Below, piece by piece: positions 7,902-16,822 of a stretch of 64,000 bases of DNA. The position numbers and the translations under genes are program-made. Where the stretch lies: contig NZ_QBUH01000003.1 in NCBI RefSeq assembly GCF_003058195.1, positions 1 through 64,000 on the forward strand, read 5' to 3'. The first letter of the stretch is position 1; each line of letters begins with the position of its first letter. The stretch comes from Elizabethkingia sp. YR214. Lineage in GTDB: Bacteria; Bacteroidota; Bacteroidia; Flavobacteriales; Weeksellaceae. The notes under the pieces were generated by a model. That model saw nothing but the letters and a program-made list of their open reading frames with translations. It had not been told where the DNA came from and ran no database searches.

Positions 7902-8825
7902 ATGAATTATAAAGTTTCAACTTATAAATTCTCTATACAAAATAAAAATGGTGAGAATTTTCCTTTAGGCAATTTGCCTGGTAATATAGATTTTTTAAAT
8001 CTCTTTGAAGAGTTCTGCCAAGATATTATTACCAACACCAAGAAATTTAATGAAAACGGAAGAGATAAGAGTCTTACGTTAAGAGAGCCTCAAAAGACTA
8101 TCAATGATGAAAGATTTATATGTGGTAGGTTTGATGCTGGTACGACTGGAGACCCTGTGAATATTAATAATCCAGAAACAAACGTTACGAATTATTCTGT
8201 TACGTCTGATGAATTACAAGCAAGGATTTTGAATTTTTATATTCAGATCCCCAGAGGTAATAATGAAGGTTTTTTGATCTTACAGAGAAAATCTACACAT
8301 AGTATAAAGAAGGGTTTTGAAGATTGTTTTAACAGTTTCTTGATGAGAAAAGGTTTTGAGGGAGAAAATAAAATTAGAATTAAGCTTTCTCCTGCTCCTA
8401 ATTTTAAATTAATGGAAAGAATGATGGAGTACGGTGATTTGAAAGAGATTAATCTAGTTAAGAATTCTGTCGCAACAAATTTTCAAGATTATTTCGATGG
8501 AATAGGCTCTTTTGGAGGGGTTAGTATTCAGCAGCTGAAATTTGATAAGAAAATTGCAAAAGCCGCATATAAACCTGTCCTATATGATCTATATAGAGGT
8601 AAATATAAGGAGAATGAGCAAATAGAAATTAATGGACATATGTATGATGAGATTACATTTACATTATATCTTGATAAAACGACGAAGACTTTTTATGTGA
8701 AAGATAAATCGAAAATTAGATCTGAAATTGATATAACATCAATGATTGGTGAAGATCTGTATGGAGAGATACCTTTGAATCAGTTTGTAGAAATTGCTAA
8801 AAAGCTAATTACAGAGATATCATAA
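7902..8825 (+). CDS. Uncharacterised 307-aa island protein
   Basis: A soluble protein without signal peptide or membrane segments. Seen: an N-terminal beta-rich region (YKVSTYKFSIQ), a glycine-rich GRFDAGTTGDP near 90, and a central block ILNFYIQIPRGNNEGFLILQ followed by a helix SIKKGFEDCFNSFLM and IRIKLSP. Then comes KEINLVKN and a C-terminal strand-rich part ending in helix FVEIAKKLITEI. The central block, a two-strand LILQR unit followed by SIKxxF, recalls proteins of defence islands, but I cannot name a family. An 11-codon open frame (7863-7898) sits just upstream in the same frame, separated by one TAA. Strong AT bias and position suggest an acquired gene. It ends at the terminator 8832-8866. 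Confidence 0.65.
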   Translation: MNYKVSTYKFSIQNKNGENFPLGNLPGNIDFLNLFEEFCQDIITNTKKFNENGRDKSLTLREPQKTINDERFICGRFDAGTTGDPVNINNPETNVTNYSVTSDELQARILNFYIQIPRGNNEGFLILQRKSTHSIKKGFEDCFNSFLMRKGFEGENKIRIKLSPAPNFKLMERMMEYGDLKEINLVKNSVATNFQDYFDGIGSFGGVSIQQLKFDKKIAKAAYKPVLYDLYRGKYKENEQIEINGHMYDEITFTLYLDKTTKTFYVKDKSKIRSEIDITSMIGEDLYGEIPLNQFVEIAKKLITEIS

Positions 8826-8831
8826 AAATTA

Positions 8832-8866
8832 AAAAGAGAGACTCAAACATAAGTCTCTCTTTTTTT
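8832..8866. terminator. Bidirectional terminator between island and icmF
   Basis: Stem AGAGAGACT / AGTCTCTCT with an 8-base loop, A run before and T run after. It serves the 307-aa gene on plus and icmF on minus. Confidence 0.85.
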
Positions 8867-8886
8867 AGCTATAAATTATGATAAAT

Positions 8887-11800
8887 CTACATATTTCTTC
8901 TGTATTTACCACCTACTTCAAACAAAGCATTGGTAATTTGCCCCAAAGAACAATATTTTACAGCATCCATCATAACCCCAAATAGGTTTTGCTGATTAAT
9001 GGCTGCATGTTGTAATTTTTTTAAAGCTTCTTCAGATTTTCCTTCATTTGCTTCCTGGAAGTTGTGAAGAGATTCAATCTGTGCTTGCTTTTCTTCCTCG
9101 GTGGAGCGAATAACCTCTCCTGGTAGAACCGTTGGAGAACCATCTTTGCCCAGGAAGGTATTTACACCAATAATAGGGTACTCACCAGTATGTTTTAGCC
9201 ATTCATAATGCATAGATTCCTCCTGGATTTTTGAACGCTGGTACATAGTTTCCATAGCACCAAGAACTCCTCCTCTTTCTGTGATTCTGTCGAATTCAGT
9301 ATATACAGCTTCTTCTACCAAGTCTGTTAATTCCTCGATAATAAAAGAGCCCTGAAGTGGATTCTCATTTTTAGCCAGACCCAATTCTTTGTTGATGATA
9401 AGCTGAATAGCCATTGCTCTTCTTACAGATTCTTCTGTTGGTGTTGTAATGGCTTCATCATATGCATTGGTGTGAAGTGAATTACAGTTGTCATAAATAG
9501 CATATAATGCCTGAAGCGTAGTTCTGATATCGTTGAAGTCAATTTCCTGAGCGTGAAGTGAACGTCCGGAAGTCTGAATATGGTATTTCAACATCTGGCT
9601 TCTTTCATCGGCACCATATTTTAATTTCATGGCTTTAGCCCATATTCTTCTCGCTACACGACCGATGACTGCGTATTCAGGGTCGATACCGTTGGAGAAG
9701 AAGAAAGATAAGTTTGGTGCGAAATCATTGATGTCCATCCCGCGGCTTAGGTAGTATTCTACATAGGTAAATCCGTTTGCCAATGTAAATGCTAACTGCG
9801 AAATCGGATTAGCTCCGGCTTCTGCAATATGATATCCTGAAATAGAAACAGAATAGAAATTTCTTACTTTTTCTTTAATAAAGTATTCCTGAACATCACC
9901 CATTAATCTTAGTGCAAATTCGGTAGAGAAGATACAAGTGTTCTGTGCCTGATCTTCCTTCAGAATATCTGCCTGAACTGTACCCCGAACGGTAGCTATT
10001 GTTTGGGCTTTGATTTTTTCATAGACATCTGCAGGGATTACTTCGTCTCCGGTAATTCCTAACAACTTTAGGCCTAATCCATTATTAGATGGCGGTAATT
10101 CTCCGTTATATTGTGGTCTTTTTAGACCTTTATCATCAAACTTGGCTTTTAGAACAGCTTCTAATTTTGATTCAAGTTTATGTTCAGTAATATATTTTTC
10201 AACGTTCTGATCTATGGCTGCATTCATAAAGAAAGCCAATAGCATAGGAGCAGGTCCATTAATGGTCATAGACACAGAAGTAAGTGCATTCACAAGGTCA
10301 AAACCAGAGTATAGCTTTTTAGCATCATCCAGTGTTGCAATAGAAACTCCGGCATTACCAATTTTACCATAAATATCTGGTGGTAAAGCAGGATCCTGAC
10401 CATATAATGTTACGGAATCAAAAGCTGTAGACAAACGTTTTGCAGGCATTTCAGCCGAAACATAATGGAATCTTCTGTTGGTTCTTTCTGGTCCGCCTTC
10501 TCCGGCAAACATTCTGGTTGGATCTTCACCTGTTCTTTTAAACGGATAAATACCAGCTGTAAACGGAAAGCTACCCGGAAGATTTTCCTGTCCTTTCCAT
10601 TTAATAAGATCTCCCCAGTCATTGTATTTTGGTAATGCTATTTTAGGAATTCTGAGGTGAGACAGAGATTCTGTTGAGGTTTCGACTTTAATTTCTTTTC
10701 CACGAACAAAATAAGAATAGAACTCTGCATTAAAAGCTTTTTTAGTATCGTTCCAGTTTTTCAGAAAGTCTATATTTTCCTGTTGCAGCTCTTTTTCCGA
10801 TTTTTGATATTCAGTTTCTAAAACATCATTGGAGATAATTTTCTTAACACCATCAATATGATACATCGTTCTGGCCAGTTCAGCCTGTTTCTCTATAGCT
10901 GCATCGTATTGCTTGTTGTTTTCTACAATTTCAGACAGATAACGAACTCTTTTTGGTGGAATTATAGTAACTTCATCTGTTACCTCTTGCTCAATGAAGG
11001 TATTAAATTCAGGAGCATCGTTACCCTGAACCTGTTTAAGAGTTTCGTTTACTTTTATTATTAGTCTGTTGTAGAGTTCTGTTGTGCCATGATCGTTAAA
11101 CTGAGAGGCTTTAGTAGCAAAAACAGGCATGTCATCCAATGGACTTTCCCATAAAAGATGGTTTCTTTGAAATTGTTTTCTTACTGCTTGTAATGCATCT
11201 AAGGCACCACGCTTATCAGATTTATTTAAAGCCACAAGATCTGCATAGTCCAGCATGTCTATCTTTTCAAGCTGAGTAGAGGCTCCGTATTCAGGAGTCA
11301 TTACATACATTGATACATCGGCAAAGTCAGAAACTTCCGAGCCAGATTGCCCGATACCAGATGTCTCCAGTATAATAACATCCGGATGTGCTAATTTTAG
11401 GACATTTAGAGCAGAGTGAATAAATGGCGAAACCGAAACATTATTTTCTCTGGTAGCCATCGAACGCATGTAGACTCTAGGATCATTAATGGCATTCATA
11501 CGGATTCTGTCACCTAATAATGCACCACCAGTTTTCTTTTTGGAAGGGTCTATAGAGATAATGGCAATTTTTTTATCCGGATTAGAACGCAGAAAGCGTC
11601 TTACCAGTTCATCTGTTAAAGACGATTTACCAGCACCACCAGTACCGGTAATACCGATAATCGGAATGTTAAGGTCCTTTGATTGTTCATCTATAGCCTT
11701 TACCAGCTCAGGTTTTTCGTCTGAGAAATTTTCCACTGCCGAAATAATCTGGGCAATGCTTGTTGGATTGTCAAAGTTTATAGCATCGAGATCTTTAGCA

Positions 11801-12252
11801 GTTATATCTTTTCCGGTAGCGAAATCAGATCTGTGTACAAGATCATCAATCATTCCCTGAAGGCCAAGCTCGCGCCCGTCGTCCGGAGAATAAATTCTGT
11901 CGATACCGTAATCCATAAGATCTTTTATTTCTTCCGGTAGAATAACGCCACCTCCGCCACCGAAGATTTTAATCTGTGGTGAGTTCTTTTCTCTCAGCAG
12001 ATCATATATATACTTAAAGTACTCGTTATGTCCGCCCTGATAGGAAGTCAATGCTATAGCGTTAGCATCTTCCTGTATTGCTGTATTTACAACTTCTTCT
12101 GCTGATTTGTCATGTCCAAGGTGGATAACCTCGCATCCGGTTCCCTGGATTACCCGCCGCATAATGTTTATAGCAGCATCGTGTCCGTCGAACAAAGCCG
12201 CTGCTGTAACGATCCTAACTTTATTGTCAGGAGTATATTTTTTTGTATTCAT
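8887..12252 (-). CDS. icmF: Fused isobutyryl-CoA mutase IcmF (adenosylcobalamin-dependent acyl-CoA mutase with G-protein chaperone)
   Basis: 1121 residues from ATG 12252. The frame extends 34 codons further upstream, but family members start at MNTKK. Domain order seen: N-terminal B12-binding domain with FDGHDAAIN, where His24 would be the lower cobalt ligand, and the GGGGG stretch near 98-102. Next is a MeaB-type GTPase domain with P-loop GTGGAGKS (203-210) and NKSD. Last is the TIM-barrel mutase domain with [17 protein letters not shown] near 570-590. This three-part fusion is diagnostic of IcmF, which interconverts isobutyryl- and n-butyryl-CoA (some accept pivalyl- or isovaleryl-CoA) and repairs its own cofactor loading. 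It is a single gene with its own -7 box at 12273-12280. Confidence 0.93.
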   Translation of the reverse strand: MNTKKYTPDNKVRIVTAAALFDGHDAAINIMRRVIQGTGCEVIHLGHDKSAEEVVNTAIQEDANAIALTSYQGGHNEYFKYIYDLLREKNSPQIKIFGGGGGVILPEEIKDLMDYGIDRIYSPDDGRELGLQGMIDDLVHRSDFATGKDITAKDLDAINFDNPTSIAQIISAVENFSDEKPELVKAIDEQSKDLNIPIIGITGTGGAGKSSLTDELVRRFLRSNPDKKIAIISIDPSKKKTGGALLGDRIRMNAINDPRVYMRSMATRENNVSVSPFIHSALNVLKLAHPDVIILETSGIGQSGSEVSDFADVSMYVMTPEYGASTQLEKIDMLDYADLVALNKSDKRGALDALQAVRKQFQRNHLLWESPLDDMPVFATKASQFNDHGTTELYNRLIIKVNETLKQVQGNDAPEFNTFIEQEVTDEVTIIPPKRVRYLSEIVENNKQYDAAIEKQAELARTMYHIDGVKKIISNDVLETEYQKSEKELQQENIDFLKNWNDTKKAFNAEFYSYFVRGKEIKVETSTESLSHLRIPKIALPKYNDWGDLIKWKGQENLPGSFPFTAGIYPFKRTGEDPTRMFAGEGGPERTNRRFHYVSAEMPAKRLSTAFDSVTLYGQDPALPPDIYGKIGNAGVSIATLDDAKKLYSGFDLVNALTSVSMTINGPAPMLLAFFMNAAIDQNVEKYITEHKLESKLEAVLKAKFDDKGLKRPQYNGELPPSNNGLGLKLLGITGDEVIPADVYEKIKAQTIATVRGTVQADILKEDQAQNTCIFSTEFALRLMGDVQEYFIKEKVRNFYSVSISGYHIAEAGANPISQLAFTLANGFTYVEYYLSRGMDINDFAPNLSFFFSNGIDPEYAVIGRVARRIWAKAMKLKYGADERSQMLKYHIQTSGRSLHAQEIDFNDIRTTLQALYAIYDNCNSLHTNAYDEAITTPTEESVRRAMAIQLIINKELGLAKNENPLQGSFIIEELTDLVEEAVYTEFDRITERGGVLGAMETMYQRSKIQEESMHYEWLKHTGEYPIIGVNTFLGKDGSPTVLPGEVIRSTEEEKQAQIESLHNFQEANEGKSEEALKKLQHAAINQQNLFGVMMDAVKYCSLGQITNALFEVGGKYRRNM

Positions 12253-12272
12253 ATTAGGGTTTAGTAATAATT

Positions 12273-12280
12273 CAAATATA
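12273..12280 (-). promoter_or_regulatory. -7 element of icmF
   Basis: Minus-strand TATATTTG matches TAnnTTTG and lies 20 bases before the chosen start at 12252, which supports that start. No clear -33 box. Confidence 0.5.
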
Positions 12281-12330
12281 ATAAATTGAGAGCATATCTT
12301 CTTCAGAGTTATATGGTTAACAGAAAAGGC

Positions 12331-12359
12331 TTGAAAATGGCTGGTTTCAGCCATTTTTG
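12331..12359 (+). promoter_or_regulatory. Possible promoter of the MORN_2 gene overlapped by a perfect inverted repeat
   Basis: TTG (12331-12333), an 18-base spacer and CATTTTTG (12352-12359, one mismatch to TAnnTTTG). The inverted repeat AAAATGGCTG / CAGCCATTTT (12334-12357) fills the space between the two boxes and runs into the -7 box. It could be an operator, or instead a terminator-like hairpin. Confidence 0.4.
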
Positions 12360-12429
12360 CTTAGAAATCATAGTCTATAGATTAAAAATTGATACTTTTA
12401 TGCACGTAAAATTTAATACTAAACACTAT

Positions 12430-13956
12430 ATGATAAACTTTAAAACTACTTTAATAATAGCGTTAATCAGTGCATATTCTGTAACATTTGCTCAGGAGCG
12501 TATTTATTTTGATGAAAATTGGGAAGCTACCACCAAAGACCAGATGGTTTACTACCGTGAAACCTCTAAACAAGGAAATCTTATTCTTTTAAAAGATTAT
12601 TATAAAAACGGAGCATTGCAATTCGAAGGTTTAGCATCGGATGTAACGCCAAACAATGAAGTATATGAAGGGAAAGTAAAATGGTATTTCCCTGATGGCA
12701 AACCTGAAAAAATTGCAGAATATGTAAAGGGTGTACCAACAGGCGTATCTAAAATGTTTGACGGGCAGGGACGTATTGTTGAAGATCTGATCTATAATAA
12801 AGAAGGAAAGTATGACGGGACATCCTACCTTTATAAGATTGTTGATGAAGATACAGGGTATAATATGATCACTGAGTATAAAAATTCTGAAGCTACATTT
12901 ACTGTTATTTTCGATGATTCTAAAAAGGGAATACGAAGTGAAACTATCTATAAGGATGGTTATGAATCTGAAGTTAAATATTACGATGAAAAAGGGAAAT
13001 ATCTAGGTAGCAAAACATATAATCAGAAAGAAGGTAAATATGAAGGTACTATTATAGAATACTATTATGGACCAATGAGAATTGCCAGTATAGAAAGATA
13101 TAACAAAAAAGGAGATCTGTTGGAGTCCAGAAGCTATTATAGAAACGGTAAGCTAAAACAAGATGTGAAAATCTCCGGTAAAAACAGACAGAAAATAACC
13201 TATAATATAGAAGGTAAAATAATAGCAAAACTTGACTTAAAATATAATGAAGAAATTAAAGATGCTGTTGCATATGAAGGTGAAGATTATGAATTCTATG
13301 AAGAAGGAGAGACTGTAAGAAATATATCTGTTTATCATGATGGGATTTTTACTTCTGATAAAAATTATGATGAAGACGGAAAATTAAATACCGAAAATTT
13401 TTATAAAGGTGAAGACAAGGTAGCTGTTAATTACTATAATACTGATGGTTCTTTAAAAGCAAAACTTGAGTTAAAGGATGGCGTTGGTTATAATGGGACT
13501 GAAATTGCCAGCACTGGTGAAATAGTGTATAAGGACGGAGTTGTTCAGGATATGAAAAGACTTTTTGAAAACGGAAAAGTACAATGGACAAGGCATCTTA
13601 ACCCCGAGAAAAATATATATGAATCTAAAGTATATAACGAAGACGGAGCAGTACTTTATTCTTATACAAGATCAGTACAGGAAGATTCATTTAATGGGGA
13701 AGTATTACAATATGTAAAAGGTAAAGTAAGTAACAAGGCTGTTGTAAAGGATAATAAGCTTGTTGGTGGCAAAATCCGAATCGATGAAGATGTACGTGAT
13801 GTAGAGATCGAAAGAAAGGGAGAATGGATAATAATTCGACAGTATACAAAAGCAGGTAAGCTATTTTCTGAAGAAAAAATTCTTATTAATGAAAATCCTT
13901 ATGGAGAATCTTATTATTTTCGCGAAGAATCTCTTGTCAAGAATTATAACTATTAA
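12430..13956 (+). CDS. Secreted MORN_2 (YwqK-type) repeat protein
   Basis: 508 residues from the ATG at 12430. The frame is open for 48 more codons upstream, but only this start gives a signal peptide (FKTTLIIALISAYSVTFAQ). The rest is many copies of a repeat of about 23-35 residues of the MORN_2 type, pattern YY/F-x-x-G-x-L/I-x-x-x-x-x-Y (YYKNGALQFEG, WYFPDGKPEKIAEY, YYRNGKLKQDV, LFENGKVQWTRHL). Such proteins are exported or surface-located in Bacteroidetes. The common database label 'antitoxin YwqK' is not evidence of a toxin system here. The next gene follows after 8 bases and is probably co-transcribed. Confidence 0.8.
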   Translation: MINFKTTLIIALISAYSVTFAQERIYFDENWEATTKDQMVYYRETSKQGNLILLKDYYKNGALQFEGLASDVTPNNEVYEGKVKWYFPDGKPEKIAEYVKGVPTGVSKMFDGQGRIVEDLIYNKEGKYDGTSYLYKIVDEDTGYNMITEYKNSEATFTVIFDDSKKGIRSETIYKDGYESEVKYYDEKGKYLGSKTYNQKEGKYEGTIIEYYYGPMRIASIERYNKKGDLLESRSYYRNGKLKQDVKISGKNRQKITYNIEGKIIAKLDLKYNEEIKDAVAYEGEDYEFYEEGETVRNISVYHDGIFTSDKNYDEDGKLNTENFYKGEDKVAVNYYNTDGSLKAKLELKDGVGYNGTEIASTGEIVYKDGVVQDMKRLFENGKVQWTRHLNPEKNIYESKVYNEDGAVLYSYTRSVQEDSFNGEVLQYVKGKVSNKAVVKDNKLVGGKIRIDEDVRDVEIERKGEWIIIRQYTKAGKLFSEEKILINENPYGESYYFREESLVKNYNY

Positions 13957-13964
13957 TAAGAAGC

Positions 13965-14297
13965 ATGAAAAAAGCAATTTTATATCTTTTATTGGGAACT
14001 GCAGTTAGTTTCCTGTTCCATTATTTTTTATCAGGATTCGGGAAAGTTTCATTAGACCTTTATTATGCTTTTGCTTTTGGATTAGGTTGGGGAATGGCTT
14101 ATTTCCTAGACAGACCCGATTTTGCACTGCCAAAAAAATTGGGGCTATCCTTTATAGGAATTATCCTTTTAGTAGTATTGGGAATTCTTTTCTTTAATCT
14201 GGAAATTGCTATTCCCTCTATTATTCGTTTTTCAACAGTTTTTGTTGCCTATTATCTTTTGGCTAGCTTCAGACAAAGCAAATCATTGAGAAAATAA
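13965..14297 (+). CDS. Small integral membrane protein, unknown
   Basis: A 110-residue hydrophobic protein with four likely membrane segments at about 4-24, 30-47, 59-77 and 82-101, and a basic tail (RQSKSLRK). No motif is recognised. It begins 8 bases after the MORN_2 gene and ends at the strong terminator 14301-14338, so the two form a short operon. It may be a membrane partner of the MORN_2 protein, which is an inference from position only. Confidence 0.7.
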   Translation: MKKAILYLLLGTAVSFLFHYFLSGFGKVSLDLYYAFAFGLGWGMAYFLDRPDFALPKKLGLSFIGIILLVVLGILFFNLEIAIPSIIRFSTVFVAYYLLASFRQSKSLRK

Positions 14298-14300
14298 AAT

Positions 14301-14338
14301 AAAAGAAGCGTTTCAGATATCTGAAACGCTTCTTTTTT
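14301..14338. terminator. Strong bidirectional terminator
   Basis: Near-perfect palindrome around GAAGCGTTTCAG / CTGAAACGCTTC with A and T runs. It lies between converging genes. Confidence 0.9.
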
Positions 14339-14357
14339 ATACTCTAGATTTTGATGT

Positions 14358-15473
14358 TTAGTGAATCATCAGGAAGCTTATTAATATTAGAATCATTAAA
14401 AGGAATGTAAATAAAATTGTATTAATAAAGAATAAAGATATCCCTGCAATACCTGTAGTAATCGGATGTGTCCTATATACTTTATAATGAGCAATGAAAA
14501 AATAAACGCCACTATAAATTGAGAATATGGTAGCTAAGAAATATCCGATATTTCTGAAAAATGATAAAAACGGGAACCATTTTGCAATAAGACTTAGGAA
14601 TAGAACTATTGCAATCTCTACTAATAGAAATGAAAAATAATGCAACGTGAAAACACCGTGATCAAAATACCAAAACTTTTTCTTGCTGTGGAATAGCCAT
14701 AGTGTAAGTGCAAATAAAGGTAGATATAAAAAGAGAGCTTTTGGCAGGGAATGAAAGAAAGTTATAATTAAGCCATTCAGTACATCTTTATAAGTTGCAC
14801 CATGTTCATGAAGCTCAAAAGCTTTTTTTACAATAGGTCGCTCAATAGTAGTAAAGTTCATAGGATTTTTTGCTTGTATTGAATCGTATTGTTTTATATT
14901 ATTAGCACCTTTTATATGAGTGCCTTCTAAAAAGCGTTGATCTTTCCAGTTCATAAGATCACCTTGGATAGTATTTTTTTTAATCAGAGAATCTTTTGTA
15001 GCTTTTAAGAATGTCTGAAGTTTTATTGAATCAACTTTCTTTATGTTATTTTCTTTGACGATAATACCTGTTGCTTCAATTGTGTTTAATTCACGGAGGT
15101 GATTTTGAGTTTGAATCAGTTCTTCATCTTTTTCATTATGACCACTTCCGACGTTTATGGGTAAAAAAGCAACCATTAGAAAAGTTATGAAACTCATGAA
15201 AATATATAGTTTCACAGGCGGAACATACTTTTGGCGTTCACCTTTCAGGTATGTAGTTGTTAATTTTCCAGGATTGAAGAGGAGATTTTTTAACGTTCCC
15301 CAAAACTGCCCGTCATAGTGGGTAAAGTCTTCAAAGAAATGTGTGAAAAGATAATAGAAGGGCTGTTTAGGTTCTGTGTTTTCCTGTCCACAATGCGGGC
15401 AGAATCTCTCTTCTACCTGATGGCTACAGTTTAGACATGTCTTGTCTGATCGGAGTTTTCCATGGTGTCCCAT
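14358..15473 (-). CDS. DUF3667 zinc-ribbon membrane protein
   Basis: 371 residues from the ATG at 15473 (MGHHGKL). The longer frame to 15533 adds an unlikely hydrophobic leader and would run past the -7 box at 15491-15498. The N-terminal zinc ribbon CLNC...CPHCG (about residues 13-34) is followed by FEDFTHYDGQFWGTLKNLL and NPGKLTTTYLKGERQKYVPP, the hallmark of DUF3667. Membrane segments follow at about 88-107, 250-270, 285-305 and 315-365. The protein sits in the inner membrane. Its function is unknown in the family, which is common in Bacteroidetes. Confidence 0.85.
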   Translation of the reverse strand: MGHHGKLRSDKTCLNCSHQVEERFCPHCGQENTEPKQPFYYLFTHFFEDFTHYDGQFWGTLKNLLFNPGKLTTTYLKGERQKYVPPVKLYIFMSFITFLMVAFLPINVGSGHNEKDEELIQTQNHLRELNTIEATGIIVKENNIKKVDSIKLQTFLKATKDSLIKKNTIQGDLMNWKDQRFLEGTHIKGANNIKQYDSIQAKNPMNFTTIERPIVKKAFELHEHGATYKDVLNGLIITFFHSLPKALFLYLPLFALTLWLFHSKKKFWYFDHGVFTLHYFSFLLVEIAIVLFLSLIAKWFPFLSFFRNIGYFLATIFSIYSGVYFFIAHYKVYRTHPITTGIAGISLFFINTILFTFLLMILILISFLMIH

Positions 15474-15737
15474 TTCTGAATAGTTTTTTCCAAAAATAAT
15501 CAGATTTTGCAAAAATGGAAATAAAAAAAGCAATACCTTATAAAAAGGGACTGCTTTTTTCTATGTTGATGTGTTTTTATGTTTGAATTATACACAATTC
15601 GTGTGCCAAAATATATTGAGGCGATATAGATAAAAATCGATTTTTATATAAGTTTTTGAATGCTAGTATTTTGCCAATTTAAACAGACTTGTAATATAAA
15701 AAAACAAATAGCTGTTTTGTTTTAGAAAAATTATTTA
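15474..15737. other. Intergenic region between DUF3667 gene and rplM
   Basis: It holds the minus-strand -7 box TATTTTTG (15491-15498), 17 bases before the DUF3667 start. It also holds a two-part hairpin at about 15524-15560 (AAAAAGCA / TGCTTTTT outside, CCTT / AAGG inside). The hairpin resembles a terminator although no gene ends here. From 15716 the rplM promoter begins. No further gene is seen. Confidence 0.5.
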
Positions 15738-15745
15738 TACCTTTG
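15716..15745 (+). promoter_or_regulatory. Promoter of rplM-rpsI
   Basis: TTTG (15716-15719), an 18-base spacer, TACCTTTG (15738-15745). Full consensus match. The start should be near 15751, leaving a leader of about 40 bases. Confidence 0.8.
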
Positions 15746-15749
15746 CAAA

Positions 15750-15791
15750 CCCGTAATGGGGAAAATTATGTTTAATCGTAAACGATAAGTA
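15750..15791 (+). promoter_or_regulatory. rplM leader with two small hairpins and a six-codon open frame
   Basis: Hairpins CCC-GTAAT-GGG (15750-15760) and ATCG-TAAA-CGAT (15775-15786). An ATG at 15768 opens the six-codon frame MFNRKR, ending with TAA at 15786-15788, three bases before the rplM GTG start. A candidate site for L13 autoregulation or translational coupling. Confidence 0.4.
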
Positions 15792-16247
15792 GTGAATACA
15801 TTAAGTTACAAAACCGTATCGGCTAACAAAGCTACCGCAAATAAAGAATGGGTTGTGGTAGACGCTGATGGACAGCCTTTAGGGCGTTTAGCATCTAAAG
15901 TGGCTAAGATTTTGAGAGGAAAGCACAAAACTAACTTTACACCGCACGTTGATTGTGGCGATAACGTTATTATTTTGAATGCTGAGAAAGTAGCACTTTC
16001 AGGAAACAAGTGGGCTGATAAAGAGTACATCTGGCATACTGGGTACCCAGGAGGTCAAAAATCTTTAACTGCTGCAGAACTTCATAAGAAAAACAGTGCA
16101 ACGGTAGTTGAAAAAGCTGTAAAAGGGATGCTTCCTAAAAACAGATTAGGAAAAGCTATCTTCAAAAACCTTCACGTATACGTAGGTGGAGAGCACAAGC
16201 ATGAAGCACAGCAGCCTAAAGAAATTAATATTAACGAAATTAAATAA
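15792..16247 (+). CDS. rplM: 50S ribosomal protein L13
   Basis: A 151-residue protein with typical L13 blocks: [50 protein letters not shown] and [19 protein letters not shown]13 is an early 23S rRNA-binding protein of the large subunit. The start is GTG at 15792, since no in-frame ATG lies upstream near the leader and [11 protein letters not shown] fits relatives. It is followed after 5 bases by rpsI, the universal partner gene. In other bacteria L13 can repress its own operon through the leader, and the leader here is compact and structured. Confidence 0.97.
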   Translation: MNTLSYKTVSANKATANKEWVVVDADGQPLGRLASKVAKILRGKHKTNFTPHVDCGDNVIILNAEKVALSGNKWADKEYIWHTGYPGGQKSLTAAELHKKNSATVVEKAVKGMLPKNRLGKAIFKNLHVYVGGEHKHEAQQPKEININEIK

Positions 16248-16252
16248 TTAAG

Positions 16253-16639
16253 ATGTCTACAGTACACAAAATCGGAAGAAGAAAAACATCTGTAGCGAGA
16301 GTTTACGTTAAGCCAGGTGCTGGTAACATTACTGTTAACGGTAAAGATGCTAAAACTTACTTCTGCACAGATATGTTGGTTTACAAATTAAATCAACCAT
16401 TTTTATTAACTGAAACTGCTGGACAGTACGACGTTACCGTTAATGTTTTCGGTGGTGGTATTACAGGTCAGGCAGAAGCTATCAGACTAGGTATTTCAAG
16501 AGCACTTTGCGCAATCAATGAAGAATTTAGATTATCATTGAAACCTCACGGTCTTCTTACCAGAGATGCTAGAATGGTAGAAAGAAAGAAATTCGGTCAG
16601 AAAAAAGCGAGAAAGAGATTCCAATTCTCAAAACGTTAA
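16253..16639 (+). CDS. rpsI: 30S ribosomal protein S9
   Basis: A 128-residue S9 with the N-terminal [18 protein letters not shown], the central [19 protein letters not shown] and the conserved basic C-terminal tail ([18 protein letters not shown]). The tail ends in the invariant SKR that reaches into the ribosomal P site. It lies 5 bases after rplM and is translated from the same transcript. It acts in the small subunit head. No terminator is obvious before the rpsB leader, so some read-through into rpsB is possible. Confidence 0.98.
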   Translation: MSTVHKIGRRKTSVARVYVKPGAGNITVNGKDAKTYFCTDMLVYKLNQPFLLTETAGQYDVTVNVFGGGITGQAEAIRLGISRALCAINEEFRLSLKPHGLLTRDARMVERKKFGQKKARKRFQFSKR

Positions 16640-16738
16640 TTTTCAAAACTCAGGATCTCGGATCATGGATTTCGGACGCTTCACTTGGTCTGTTATCTTA
16701 TTTCTGAAATCTATTTTAAACAAAACAAAAATTGCCCG

Positions 16739-16810
16739 TTTAGTTTAGCACCCAAACACTTCTCCCGTTCTTTGAAGTTGTTGATTGCTTAAAGCGGAAT
16801 GTAAACTAAA
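16739..16810 (+). promoter_or_regulatory. Structured leader of rpsB (candidate S2 autoregulatory element)
   Basis: An outer perfect 9-bp stem TTTAGTTTA (16739-16747) / TAAACTAAA (16802-16810) closes 54 bases. Inside it a second stem, CCG-[TT]-CTTTGA (16765-16775) / TTAAAG-CGG (16789-16797), pairs with a 2-base bulge and one G-U. The element ends 12 bases before the rpsB start. S2 is known to repress its own leader in gammaproteobacteria. Whether this leader does the same is an inference. Confidence 0.5.
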
Positions 16811-16822
16811 AAAATTAAAGAC

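Noticed and set aside
8269-8310. A possible HEPN RNase motif in the 307-aa island protein (R-K-S-T-H)
   Set aside because: HEPN needs 4 to 6 residues between Arg and His. Here there are three, and no second copy or helical context is seen.
12286-12429. An N-terminal extension of 48 residues on the MORN_2 protein
   Set aside because: It would bury the signal peptide. The sequence upstream contains the promoter and inverted repeat instead.
12430-13956. A toxin-antitoxin system because of the YwqK-like label
   Set aside because: MORN_2 repeats are widespread in secreted proteins. No toxin candidate is adjacent and the protein has a signal peptide.
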